Shown: positions 11,539 to 23,720 of the stretch, piece by piece
How positions within the stretch are numbered: position 1 is the first letter of the stretch
Layout: the number at the start of each line of letters is the position of its first letter
DNA from: Leucocoprinus leucothites
Taxonomy: Eukaryota; Basidiomycota; Agaricomycetes; Agaricales; Agaricaceae
Assembly (NCBI GenBank): GCA_013368445.1
Contig: JAACJO010000008.1
Location: forward strand, 310,001 to 374,000
Reading direction: 5' to 3'
DNA: 64,000 nt
Program-made: the position numbers and the translations under genes
The notes under the pieces: model-generated
Told to the model about the DNA's origin: nothing
Seen by the model: the letters and a program-made list of their open reading frames with translations, nothing else
Database searches by the model: none

Positions 11539-14500
11539 TTATGAAGTCGTATTTGTCAATCCAGATGTCCGTCTCTGTCGCTTCAGAGCCATATTACTGG
11601 TACCCACACCACCACCCCCGCCTGCTGCTGCCTGTGTGACACTGACACGTGTGGTACTGGCCGAAGGTGCCCCACCTCGTACTGTGCTCGATGACATGGA
11701 GCTCGACTGCGAGCGGGGTCGCGAGGTCGAGGATGCGATTTTCGGTAACGTTGCACTTTTACGAGTCCCATTATTGGGGTTACCGGACGCACGATTTCTA
11801 AAAAAGAGTTGAAAAGCCGAAGTTGGGATACTAATCTAGACTAACGTACCGTTTCTTGATGACATCCGTTTTAAGTGAAAGAGGTCGGACGACACCATGT
11901 AGTTTCTACACTCAGGTGAGCAAGTTATCGCCAAAGACCATAATTATCGTTCACTCACGTAAAACAAGCCACAAGCGTTGCCTGACATTGAGATCAGCCC
12001 AAGAACATATTTGATCAGAAGTGACTTACACAGCGGTTGACCTTCAGGATCCCTCCTCCATAACGGCGTATTCGTTGTCTGACAGTTGGTACATACTGTT
12101 GGTGGCTGCTCGCCGTCCTCACCATTCTTTCCACTTTTTGAATTTCCACCCCCAGCTGCACCACTGCTTTCCTCCTTCAAAGATGTGGTCGCGTTTATGA
12201 CAGCTCCGCTTGATTCCGGCGTAGCGGCTGGTGAGCTACCATCTGCACTAGTACTCTCTGGGGAATTCGCGACATTGTTACTGGTTGATACCGATTTTCT
12301 TCGCTGGACTTCCTGGGCACCCTGCTGCAACGACATATAGTTCCTTGGTTGATCCGTCGTCCGTCTTGACGCTTGAGGAGGGTTGGCTGTCGAACCAATG
12401 CCAGTGGCTCCCGGGCTCTCCGTAGAAGCCGGGGTGGAGGGATTGGAAGCATTGTATGACTCTGGACTTGCAGCCGTGCTCGTACCCAGCCCATTTGCCC
12501 AATCGCTCGCAGGACTTAGCCCACCCGAATTGGCACTTGTTGTGAAATTGACAATTTGGGTCGGATCAACGTGGGTGAATGGTGAACCATCGAGGGAATA
12601 CACCAAACCCAGCCCCATTAATTGACGATAGTCCAAACCAGAGTCATCTACAAGATTCGCCGCGCTCAATTGAGCATACCCCTCCGCCATCGCAGCAGAG
12701 GCAGCTGCTGCTGCTGCCGACAATCCTTCGTGATGCCCAGATTGCTGGCTGAAGAGATTTCCGCTCGTTGGCCCTCTCATCAAATACCCCTGACCAGCCC
12801 CTCCCGAAGTATTCGAACCACCGCCATCCCCGTTCCCGCCCCCGGTACGATCAACTGCACCACCCGATGTCCGTAGGGGAAGAGAGAAATCTGCATTACC
12901 AACAGATGAGGTATTTCCTGGAGTAGGAAGGTCGAATATACCTTCATAAGCCGGATAAGCGAAATTGAACGAAGAGGAGGGAAAGGAGTTGTTTTCGAGA
13001 TGGTCAGCAACATCAGCCGAGGACATCATCCGCATTGCACTGCCTTCCAGGTTAGATGGATCGGCGCGCAATAAGCTATCAAAATGAACGTTATCAGCGG
13101 GCCGCTTCGTCCCTACTGAGCTGTCCATTGGGGGAAGCGGCTTTCCGTTCACTTGGTGGCGGCCTCCTATGTTTTGCAGTATCATCTCCCGGGAAACTGT
13201 GTGGTCGAAACTGGTCTTTCGTACATGGCGAGGGAAGGTAGGGGTTGGCACAACAGCTGCATCCGATCCTGGCGATTTAGGGAAGCCGTGCAACCCAGTA
13301 GCAGGGAGGGAGGAGGGCACGAAAGAATCATCGAATGATGAAAGAGCATTCAAGTGCATTGAGTGTACGTATCGATTGTCGGCAGGGATGTCGAAGGCTC
13401 CTGGGAGGTGGTCTGTTGGATCCTCAAGGACGGACGGTAGTGGGTTACTGCTAGAAGCCAGGCCCGCGAAAGTAGGACTCGGTCGCCCTGAAGAGAGTAA
13501 AGATGTGCTGGGAACGGATACACCGGCTGACGATCTGTTTAACCCTCGACCGTAAGTATTATCCGCCTTTGAGGGCTCAAGCGGACTTGCTGCTAGCGTG
13601 GGGAAGGGGTATTGGTTTTCTATCGAGTGAGAATGGAGAAGACCATGCTGTTCAAAAGTCATGGGGGTATCAGCCACTCGCGACCGTGAGCGGCTTGTAG
13701 GTCTCCAATCCATCGATATCCGGGATCTCGAGCGACTTATTGCTCTCCAATCCATGGGTGCAGCCCTAGAAAGGGGAAGATAAGGAGGGAGGGGTAGGGT
13801 AGGCCCAACGTAAGCAGGTTTAAACTCGTGGATGAAAGGAAGGCAACACTCACTCGTCCTCCTCAGGTCCGTCCTGATTGGTCCCGTCAAAGCCAATTAC
13901 ACGCACCCTGGCCTTTCCTTTATCAATCCGGCGCCCACGTTCGCCCAATTCATCCCTGACCTCGGAGGTGCCATCACTCGCTTGGTGATCTGGCGTCACA
14001 TCCGGCTGCGAAGGCGTGTCCTGCTTCTCGTTGGTCACTTCCGTATTCTGCCTCGCTTCCTCCTCCCCCTTCTTCTTCTTTAGAGCCAACGCCATCATAC
14101 GCCAGGTAATATTTTCCATCCGTTGAGCGTGTGGAAGAGTTGCTTTCTGGCGTGCATACATCTTCCACACCTGGGTAGCGAGCGGATCCTCCTTGGCCAG
14201 TTGGTCAGGATCGGCATCAGGATCCAGAGGTTGAGGTTGAAGGGTAGGTGAGCCTAACACACGAGGGGAAGTAAAAGGGCTCGTTACTTGTGGAGATAGA
14301 GAAGGTCCGTTAGAAGGGAAAAGCCCATCTGTAAAAATTTCGCTGAACAGATTAGACTTCGACTCGGTTGTAGTAGAGGTGGAAGGAGCAGGAGATCGTG
14401 CGGTATGTGAAGATTCTGTTGATAGAAGAGAGGCTGAGTTGTCGTTCAAAGCACGGAAAGCCCCTGGCTGGATGGCAGTCGTGGATGCTGGGGACATCCA

Positions 14501-15399
14501 AAGCGACGGGGGCAAGCCGGTACTCGAACGCTCACCTGAGTACAAGACAGGATTGTATTGAACAGGTTGGACAGGGGGGTGAGCAAAATTCGAAGTCGGA
14601 AGAGTAGGTACATCGAATCGACGAGTTGAACTACTACGGACGAAACTAGTGGGATCGACCGGACGGAGAGAATTATCAGGTGGTGAGCGGAGGGATGAGG
14701 TTCTGATATTAGCTGGATAAAAGATTGGAGGTAAGTTCAAGCTCCGTAACAACTGAGAAAGGATTGAGTTCACGAACAAGGGGTGAGTTTATCCTTCGGG
14801 ATCTGAAGCTGCGAAGCGAGAGAGGTGTTTGAGCGTGGGAGAGGCGGTTTGGATGAAAAGAGGGATGGTGTATGGCTGTAAACGGAGGAGGGTTGGGTCC
14901 AGGAACCTGAGGTGCTTGGTTGGGGAGAAATCGAAATGGTGGGAGACGAAGATGAAGAGCTGCTATAAGGATGATGAAAGGCGGAGGAGGGTAAGCTGGA
15001 CGGAGTGCCTTGGGAGAGGGGTGGGAGGACTCCGTTTGCTGCCAGTGCAGCGAATACTAACGGATTTAACGGGGCAGAAAATACAGACGTCCAGTCTGTG
15101 TTATTGAACTGCCGGATGGTAGCATGAGGATTGAGATTATCACTACTAGCCGCGCGAGAGGCGGGGCTAAGAGGCAGAAATTGACCAGGGGAGTGTGTTG
15201 CACTAAGAGAAGCTGTTTGGGACCAGGGGGATGATGCAGAAGAAGGAGGGATAGAGGAAAGATGGGGACTGAGCTCCGATGGAGAAGATATGCCTGGGTG
15301 TGTGGAAAGTGGAGAAGTGTTGAGGGTGGGTCTAGTTGAGCCCCAGCCAGACGAGGTAGTATTAGAGTGTCCTCTATTATTTGTTGAGGACCTCTCCAT
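11539..15399 (-). CDS. AreA/Nit2-type GATA transcription factor (global nitrogen regulator)
   Basis: Predicted activator of genes for secondary nitrogen sources, binding HGATAR sites in the nucleus. Starts at ATG 15397-15399 (MERSSTNN). An AreA-specific N-terminal block (DUF1752 type) lies near 14.1-14.2 kb: [19 protein letters not shown], then [20 protein letters not shown] single GATA finger, C-X2-C-X17-C-X2-C, is built from three exons: [21 protein letters not shown], a 23-nt microexon (11959-11981) coding NACGLFY, and [19 protein letters not shown], the basic tail. The rest is Ser/Gly/Pro-rich and disordered, with a tandem MDWR..(S)RSRSR repeat near 13.70-13.76 kb. The intron near 14717-14782 is placed only approximately. 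The stop is at 11539-11541. The single finger together with the N-terminal block argues for AreA/Nit2 rather than light-sensing WC-2 or siderophore GATA repressors. Confidence 0.88.
11959..11981 (-). other. 23-nt microexon of the GATA factor
   Basis: Lies between introns 11982-12029 (48 bp, donor GTAAGT, acceptor TCAG) and 11906-11958 (53 bp, donor GTGAGT, acceptor GTAG). It supplies the last two zinc-ligating cysteines (CNACGLFY); reading through instead gives a stop and loses the finger. Confidence 0.85.
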
Positions 15400-18300
15400 A
15401 TGATCGAGAGTACGTTTGAAAAGCGCACAGGCGCAAAGGGAAGAAACAGGCCAGAAGAGAGATTTGTGCGCCTAGGTGGGAAGAGGGAGTCAGACACAAT
15501 GGAGGCCACAAGAAGGAGTGGGTACCTAGATGTGTCAGAGATGGAGTAAATGACTACACGGAAAGGCGTAAACGGTCAAGATTGCTGATGGAAAGAGAAA
15601 AGGAGGAAGGAAGCCCGGCAGCTTTGGGCTGGCTGGTTTGGAGACGTTTGCTACCCGCATCCTTAGCCCAATCACGGTCCGCTCACGGCCCAGGACCCCG
15701 ACCACTGCATTCTCTCTCCTGCCCTCCTACTTCACTCTCTTACTCAACGTTCCTTGCTTTGTCACAACGGATGTGGCTTTCAAGTTCTAATACTCGACCG
15801 ATAATTCTTCTGAAGAAAACTTTGAGAAAGGAAATGCCAGAGGGGTAGAGGCATATGGTGGCTTAAGTGGCCGGGGTCTGGGACGATCGAATCAGGGATC
15901 TGAGAGACCCAGTTGGGCTGATCGACAACCTGGGCAGGCGCTTGAAAGCGTGCGCCCAGTCTGGCGGGCATCAAACTCAAGATTCAGGAACTCGGCCGAT
16001 ATTGTTTTCTCTTTTCTCGTTATAATGATTTGCTTCTGCCGCCACCGTCCCCCCTGGCCTAGAAAATAAATATCCATTATTCTTCCGCTTTTCCAGCTCA
16101 AAAAGACTCCTTTAAGACGCCAGAGCGGTCTTGTGTCTGCCACCGCCGATTTTCCGTAAATGACTTCCCTGTGCCGGCCCTTGTTTGGTTTCTCCGACCC
16201 AGCAGTTCAAGCCGTCATCGCAGCAACCCCTTGCAATGTGCAGCACTCGAGTCCATTCCCTCGACATGTCCTGTGCCCAACACTCGATCCAGCACCTCCT
16301 CGGGCGGCACTTGTTGAAGAACTACCTCCCACATGGACGAATGTGAGATCTCAGAATATCTTCCAGGTGAGAACTGATGCGATGAAGGAAAACTTCAAAA
16401 AGGTATCAAACCTCTCTTGTGGTTTGTCTAAACTCTTTCCCGGCCCCGAATCCGATCCCGATTTCGCAGATACACAAACCGAACAAAGCAGCTGTGGCAA
16501 ACAGCTGCCTTTTATATCCACACTTTGATTAATGTCACACAAAGTTATTACCTTAATCGCCCTCATTAACCGGCAAATGGATCAATCGATCACCCCCCAT
16601 AGAGATATCTTCCGGCAGGTACTTCTTCTGGGGCCCTTCCCTCATCATCACCTCGCTACCATGCAACTCGCCGAGGACAGCTCCGATACTTATGATTTCC
16701 AGCCAAGAAGCCACGCTCTATCGTGGCCAACAACGAATCCTCAGACCAGAGCAGACCTCATCCCAAAATTTACTTCTTTCTTCTTGGAGGTGATCCTATC
16801 CCTCGTGATTCGACACGACCCACTTTATCACCTTGGTAGCCATCAATTGTTCTCGATATATTTCTTGCTAATTATTTTTGTGCATATTTTTCTTCCAAAA
16901 AAACACCGACAGGATATGACTATAAGTAACGGCCTATGATTGTCGATGGTCTATGTGATATCATACAATTCCACTATCATCCCCCTCGTTCTTTGGCTTG
17001 ACTCAAACACGGTTCCTCAAATTACATCATACTGAGATATCGCTGAACCACTTCCTTCAGATTAATTAATTCATCTTGTCGGCGCAGGCGGACGTTACCA
17101 CCAGCCCTAACGCACCATGCATCTGTCGAGTTTCAACGCCCTCGTGTGTAATTCCTGAATGTGAACCCACGCTAAGGAAAACCTCGGAACGGTGTACCGT
17201 GACTCGCAAGCCGTTTTATCGGAGAGCCGGACTTGTCTTCCCCCCGGCGTCCAGGGAAAGAAACCAGGAAGCCTGATATCATTGTTCTAAGGGAAAGCAA
17301 CAAATTCCACCCATTCTACTTGTGCTTCTATTTCAAGAATTGCTGAAGAAATTTGATCTCGAGTTTTACTCAGCGAGACGGCTCACCACGTGAGCTACTG
17401 GCTGATTTCTACGTATCGCTTGTCCCTCCTCTTTGCACGAGCTATGAAGCTTGTTAAATCTTTGTGCTCCGAGAAAATGCTCTGGCAAAGGCTCGCCAGG
17501 ACATGAATTGAAGGTAGAACCCAGTGCCCACGGTAGTGATTATCCAGAAAAAGATGGTGTGCTTCTGATGATGAGTCAGCAGTCAAATATGTCTTGATCT
17601 TCCCGCATCTGCCAAGCAGAAGATGGCTTGATGGGTCCTCACCAATTTCAAATTCACTCGAAATACTTCCATATACATAGTAACAGCCCATGAACATATT
17701 CGATACAGGAGACCCTGGGAAAAATTTTTTGAAAAAGAGAACCGCCGGCACCCCGGCGGAATCCAACCTTCAACCTTCAACCACCCTACGCCCTAATACA
17801 TCATACAGAAGACTCGTTGACCCAACTCACCTCGATACCTTACGGAAATTAAATTTCAGGGTACTTCATGAAGGAAGAGACCCCTTCACCTTCGAACGTG
17901 TCTTGCATGTTTCGATGAGGTGTTTAGCGGAAGGTGGCGGCGAACACCCTTGTCCTTACGGTGCCACTACGGCGCCACAGACCATTGACCGGTATGATAA
18001 TTGAATCCTCACCGGCATCTCCGAAGTACTCCTTTCACAACATGTGTCCTAAATCATGAAAGTCATCGTTACGACGATTCCGTTTTTTTCGGCTCTGGAA
18101 GCAGTACTTGGAATCACAAAGACCCCTCCTCTTGGCATCTGAAGAAGCAAATGTGCCCGAAGAAGAGTTCCTCGAGCTCAGCTTGAAACACTAAGCTTCG
18201 CTCTCACCAATGACCTACATCCACTTTCCGAGCTTGCTCCTGATTGGAATGACTGGCAGTGGGGAGTATGAAGGTCGATCAGTTAGTAAGAGCATGGTCC

Positions 18301-20025
18301 CCCTGGCAGAAAGAGAGCGGATGACACAACACACCGTAGCTCACCATCTGGCTACCTTGAAGAGAAAATCAATGACCGCATTCTCGGAAACGAGGATCAA
18401 GTCCTTACTCGTTCTTTGTGGATATAAGACAATCTCTGGGCGACAAATATCGCCCATTTCGGAGGTCAGCTGAGCAGATCCTGAAGACTTCGAACCTACT
18501 AAGCCCATCTGTTCTCCCGCTTTATGCCGCAAGGAAACAAGTCCACATTAAGCAATATGAAGCGTCGAGCTAGAGTCTATAGCCTGAGTGGCACGCCCCA
18601 TTTGGGATAAGTAGGTAATACTAGTAGTGACTGGGTACTTAATCGAGATCTTCTAGCTGGTTCTCCATTGAAGCCTTGTACCGGGCCCTGGCCCTCGCTG
18701 GCTTTTGACAGCGTCTCGCTGACGATGAAAACACGCCACTGATTAGCAAGGCGCCGAGAGACCTAATATTCGATCCCGAAGAACTGAACAGTGATGACGA
18801 ACGTTCATAGTCAATACTGGGAGAGAGTGGCATGGCCGTGCTGGGTAAGTGGCCCAAGTTTGCAGAAAAATGTCACAACAATCGAACGAGCTTTGTGCCG
18901 ATGCTACGTCTGCGCAAACAGCCATGTGTTATTCAGAACAGTGGACAAAGAACGTCCGACAGAGCAAATGACGAGGTGCAGCATACTGTATAGTACCGTG
19001 ACTTCTCAGCGGACTGTCTTGATAGACCCTATTTATCAGATTCCAGCGTTCAACTTCGTTATCTTAGCGCATGAATGATAACACTCTAGTACTTATCTCT
19101 CAACCATGCTTCCTTGCGATAAACCCACGAATCACGTCAGTCAACTGATCTCATTGAACCCTAAAACGTTATCCTTATCGTGGCTCATTCCATATAAAAC
19201 ATCCACCTATTCACATTCACATATATAAGAGCAAGACCCTGTATTTTCATGGGAGATATGGTAGAAGCTTCCTACTTCTCACCTGCTCATTATCACTCGT
19301 ATCATCACTCACGCCATCGTCCTGCGAGTCTCAGCACAGCTCCTGCGAACACCTCTTAATGTTCATTCCCCTTCTCCAGTCACCAAGTTGATAGACTTGC
19401 TCCTTGCCCCTTTTCGTCTCCCTCGGACCCCCTCTCAGGAAGCATGCCAGCCGAGGTTTGCGTAATTATAACTCTGAAGACCGGAGCCACTGTCTCTAGA
19501 TCTCCACATCTCTTGCTGGACTTGAGGCAGATCACCAGCTCAACAAAAGGGACTGCGCGCGTCAGGTCATCCGGCAAGTTCGCATCCGGGCACCCCCCTT
19601 ATTGGGAATTCGGGTTGGAATTGTGTTGGGGCTAAACGTGGGGTCCGGACATCCTGACAGATTGTATGGTCAAGCTCACAGCCTTTTCATTTCTCTTTGT
19701 CAAGGAACATCAGAAGACCTCTCACGAGAAACAAGTAGACAGCAGTTTATGGGGAAAGATAAGCTTGGGAAATGGGTATGACACGACCATGCTAGACTTC
19801 TTGGTCACAGTGAGTGATCTCAAACGCTGTCTCATAGACTTATTTTTGTTTTTCAGGATCAAGCATCAACACATGGGCCAGCAACGGGCTTTTGGTTCGA
19901 AGCTACCTAATACAGTTCAAGTTTTTTCTCATCGTGTCATTACCATAGACAGAGTCTAGAGCTTGTCAAGACTGGACAGTGCACGAGGGGTTACGGCAGA
20001 AGCCTTGAGCTTTGTCGAGCTGCGC
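15400..20025. other. 4.6 kb without a recognisable gene (includes GATA-factor promoter)
   Basis: The proximal part must hold the promoter and leader of the GATA factor (ATG at 15399); pyrimidine-rich and purine-rich blocks fill 15.4-16.1 kb. Frames of 60-135 codons exist at 16160-16528, 16532-16939, 17395-17766 (-), 17690-18004, 18210-18473 and 19666-19959. None shows family motifs, plausible splice continuation or consistent composition. No transposon ends or tandem repeats were seen. A long leader, a non-coding RNA or a decayed gene remain possible. Confidence 0.45.
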
Positions 20026-21526
20026 TTAACTGGTGGACTGGTGGACCTCGGGGACGTGGTCTTGGCTGCTGCTTGTAGCCGCCGCTTCTTTTACAGCCTC
20101 AGCCTTTGCGGCTTGTTTAGGGCCATCGTTTAGCTCCTTTTTGGTCTCATTGGCTGGATCGTCGTTCCAGCTCCACGCTTCCTTGAGCTCTCCGCGCAGA
20201 GTTGCAGTAGCCACGAACGATAAAACGCAGGCAGGACTGGGCAGCTCAGTCAGATATCCAGCCTAAATAGACGAAACGGGCGCACCTCAAGTAAAGGAGG
20301 GCCGGCTGCGCGGCATGAAAAACATGCATTACCGTCATAGTCATCATCAGTCCCAAGACATAAGCAGCCAGACTTGCATGAAAGTATGGCTTAGAGAACT
20401 TGTCTAGCCGTCGGGCAGGGCTTTGGCGATCCCTTAGATGACGGTGGTGATCGTATCGCAAGGCTAGGGCAATGAACGTTCCAGGGATAACAATATCACC
20501 GAGTCCGAGCATAGTGTATCCTCTTTCTCCAGCCAAAGACAGGGATTTTGGCCAAAGAAGTTTAATTGGTAGGTCGAGGGAGGTTGCAACTTTTACCATC
20601 TATTTTAATGGCATTAGCAGCCTCCACCGGCGGAGAAGAAGCAACGTACCACTTCGGTTCCAAATACCCACCATATGTCATAGAGGAAGAGACCACCAAG
20701 TAGAATTGAACCGGTTTTGAAGGAGTCGATCTTCAAAAGCGACAAAGCATTGTGAGCAAATGACAAGCCCAGAATATCCGTAACTAGGATCGACTTTCGG
20801 GATGTGGCAGAGAGATGGTAGAACAGAGAAGGTGCAAAGGCAAGTGGTAGGAGAACGACGGTAGGTGACCTCCACGAAAGGGATATAATAGCTGTCGTGC
20901 GTTATGAGTAATTACGTTTTGCAATAAAATTATGATGAAACGAACATTGCTTGTTCTTCTGGACAACTAGTCTGAAATGATGGAAAGACTTCCAACGCGT
21001 TTCACCGGCTAGCCACCGAACAAGAGATGTGGAAGACTGGATAATTCAACGACTGAGTCCTCATTCGCAGTTAATCACATACTTTCCAAACGCTTCCGAC
21101 ACCAGCAATAGAAAAGTACCAGCCCAGAAACCAGTTGATCCAATCGGTCCCTAAATATTTCACGATGGTGTAAAGTCCAAGCAGAGCCACGGAGCCGATC
21201 TGAGATGAGTAACGGACGCTGAGTTCCCTGCCAGAACCTCAAAGAACAAGGTGCTCACAATAGGAAACAACCAAGCGTCCTCTGAGGACATGTGTTCGAC
21301 GACCTCGCCTTCATCTTCGTCGTCCGTCTCAGAGGATTTTGTGGTGCCCTTGCCTGTCTGGCTTCTCTTCGGTTTCTGCCACGAAAGGAGTTACGAATTG
21401 CGTCCAAATGAAAAGAGTGGATCTGAATACCGGTAGTGAGCCATATGAGCCGACATATATTGACAGCGAGGCTAAACTAAGAAGACCAGCGTACGAAGAA
21501 AAAAGGTCCCAATCTATATCCACCAT
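20026..21526 (-). CDS. Signal peptide peptidase (intramembrane aspartyl protease, family A22B)
   Basis: Cleaves leftover signal peptides and other type II membrane segments within the ER membrane. Start at ATG 21524-21526 (MVDIDWDLFSSYAG); GSYGSLP splices to KPKRSQTGKGTTKSS, the usual post-TM1 region of the family. All three catalytic motifs are visible: YD in LGGLFLYDIWWVFGT (about 20.68-20.72 kb), GLGD in MLGLGDIVIPG (about 20.49-20.52 kb) and PAL in QPALLYLSPACVLSF, which spans the intron near 20.24-20.29 kb. About nine hydrophobic segments are present. The C-terminus is cytosolic, Ala/Lys-rich, and ends at 20026 without a recognisable KKXX retrieval signal. Confidence 0.9.
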
Positions 21527-21739
21527 CTCGAGCCGTTAACAGGTGCAACGATGCGCAGTTATGCGACTGGAATAATGTGGTTAAACCAAGAAAGTCGACG
21601 TGTAGTGACGTCACGAAGTAAGTTAGTTTGATGTGACCTCGTTACCCCTATTCATCTTTGAAATTTCACCCTTCAAGTTGACTCAGCGTTTAAATTGAAA
21701 CTACTAGATAAACAAAAGCTTAGAATATATGTACGATAT

Positions 21740-23720
21740 CTATCCTCGGTTCTTCATTGCTGCGGCGTGGGCAGTCAAAACAGGGTAAACTTGACCATCC
21801 GGATAGACGGCGTATCCATCATCAGGAGTATTCCCACTATTTGCAGCAGTGAGCCTAACAAATCTAACCAGCATCGGAACGAGATACTGACCTAGACAGG
21901 TGTGAACCAGATTGCCTGTCGCGGGTGCGAAGTCAGCTCCGCTTTTCTTGAGAAACTTTGATGGCTCACCAAATAAGATCCCCAGTTAATCCTGAAGAGA
22001 CAATTTGATTGAACCAGGTCGTATAGGTCGACGCTTGGTTCGACGTGACACCGAATTCTTCTAGAATTACAGGTTTCCCGGCATTTTTCATACTTGTAGC
22101 ATGATCAGCAATCCACTGAGTTCCCCAAGCTGTCTCGTTTCCGCCTTGGCCCCATGGCGTTGGGTACGACTGCGATTCCGATATAACCACTGGCATGAAA
22201 AGTTGAAGAACTTCGACTCACATGGCAGGTGCCGAAGTCAACCGAAGAGATGGCCAAGTTAGCATCGAAGTCAACGCCTTCGCTGCCCCTTTGAAAAAAA
22301 GAACACCTTGAGGTTACTGTGAAAACCGAGTTGAATTAAAGCGCCTCACTGATATGGGTACGTGGGTGCACTAGGGCGGTTATAGAAACCCTCATCGCCA
22401 ATAGCAACAAGGTGGTTGCTATCCAAAGATTTGATGTATGCCGACATCTCTTTGGCCCAGTTGGTAATCGTGGTCGTGGTGCAGCTTCCTGAGGTAGTGC
22501 TTCAAGGAATGAGCCGCCGCGTGCCGAATAATTAATAAGCTAGTATACCCAGTAGAACCCTTGCATCTCGGTTCGTTTGCTAGCTCCCAGGCCATGATGC
22601 CAGGCTCATTCACATATCGACCGACGAATGTCTTGACATAATTTTTGTATGCATTCTATGACAAAAGTTAGCTTCAGCTCCTTTCAGATAGCCATCCTTG
22701 TCATCCAGCCGGCTAACCTTGACATTAGTGTTGGTATAAAAGAGATCGTGGGGTTGACCGTTGCCAACGATCTGGTTGACATAGACATCCATACCTCCAT
22801 AGTCAGCCCTATAAAGCTCGTAGCTCAGCTATATGCACCTTTAGTGCTTGGTAATACGCAGAAATTCACCAGTTGTTCGTCCTATGGGATGGGGTAAGAA
22901 AATAGCGGTGACCTTTTAAAAGCAGAGACTTACAGTGCTACGATCAAGCGGATACCATTTGCTTTGGCGGCAGCGACCACATTATCTATAGCAGTCGTCA
23001 GATCATGATGTACTCCTGAATTAAGTCGACTGACCGAAATTTTGGAGACCCGTAGTACCGGTGTTGATCGTAGGCTTGCCTCCAGACCAAGACTGGTAGT
23101 AATTGCCATTGGGTGATGTTACTTCGTTGAAGCCCCTGGAAGGTTTTATCAGTTTTTCAAAGCGATTCAGCTTTGTTCCCGCGCACCAAGTTCGAACGGT
23201 CGTCCCTCCGGCTTTAGCGATATCAGAGAAGGCTTGATTCATCGCGCTAGTGCTGAGACCGGTCAGGCCCACCCAATATGAGTTGCCGCTGAATTATAAA
23301 GGCGTCGTAGGTGAGCGAGGCAAGATGAGGGGGAAAAATCATGTACAAACCCAACGACTGTGTATGTCTTTCCGTTTAGAGTGAATTTAGTCCCGGACGT
23401 TTTGACAAATCCTGTGACGGCAGAAGGTGGAGCACTGGTAGTCGGGCCAGAACTGGTAGTCCCGGTCGTCGTGCTAGTCGGGGGGGCTGAAGTCGCTCCA
23501 GGTATACATTGCGAGTACCATTCATTCTGGGCAACACAAGCGGAACCCGAAGCACAAGCTATAGAAAGAAGTGAACAACCAGATGACGGTAAAATCGAAG
23601 CAAACACTGACCAGTCTCTCCCGTCCACCCATTTCCGCCGCACTGTCCCCAGACTGGGACAATGGCAGCAACTTGCGAAAAAGAGACAGCCAAGGTGATC
23701 AGACTGACAACAAGCTTCAT
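21740..23720 (-). CDS. Secreted endo-beta-1,4-mannanase, GH5_7 with N-terminal CBM1
   Basis: Hydrolyses beta-1,4-mannan of plant hemicellulose. The signal peptide ([19 protein letters not shown]) leads into a fungal cellulose-binding CBM1 ([12 protein letters not shown], then [17 protein letters not shown]) with its conserved cysteines and aromatics, split by a short intron near 23.56-23.61 kb. A Ser/Thr/Pro linker follows (about 23.43-23.49 kb). The GH5 catalytic domain carries the acid/base Glu in WELANEPRC (about 22.57-22.60 kb) and the nucleophile Glu in VILEEFGVT (about 22.06-22.09 kb). Other family blocks are GGTTVRTW and [15 protein letters not shown]. The stop is at 21740-21742 after AAAMKNRG. 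Domain order matches known Agaricomycete CBM1-mannanases. Catabolite regulation is likely by family habit but was not read from the sequence. Confidence 0.92.

Noticed and set aside
16160..16939. Two consecutive plus-strand frames (122 and 135 codons) as a spliced gene
   Set aside because: No phase-compatible intron was found joining them, composition is untypical of neighbouring proteins, and no motif is recognisable.
17742..17759. GC-rich hairpin (7-bp stem CCGCCGG/CCGGCGG) as a terminator
   Set aside because: Rho-independent terminators do not apply to nuclear Pol II genes, there is no gene next to it, and the short stem is expected by chance.
17395..17766. Minus-strand frame of 123 codons as a small gene
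   Set aside because: No conserved motif, no splice continuation, and it lies in a region whose other frames also look random.
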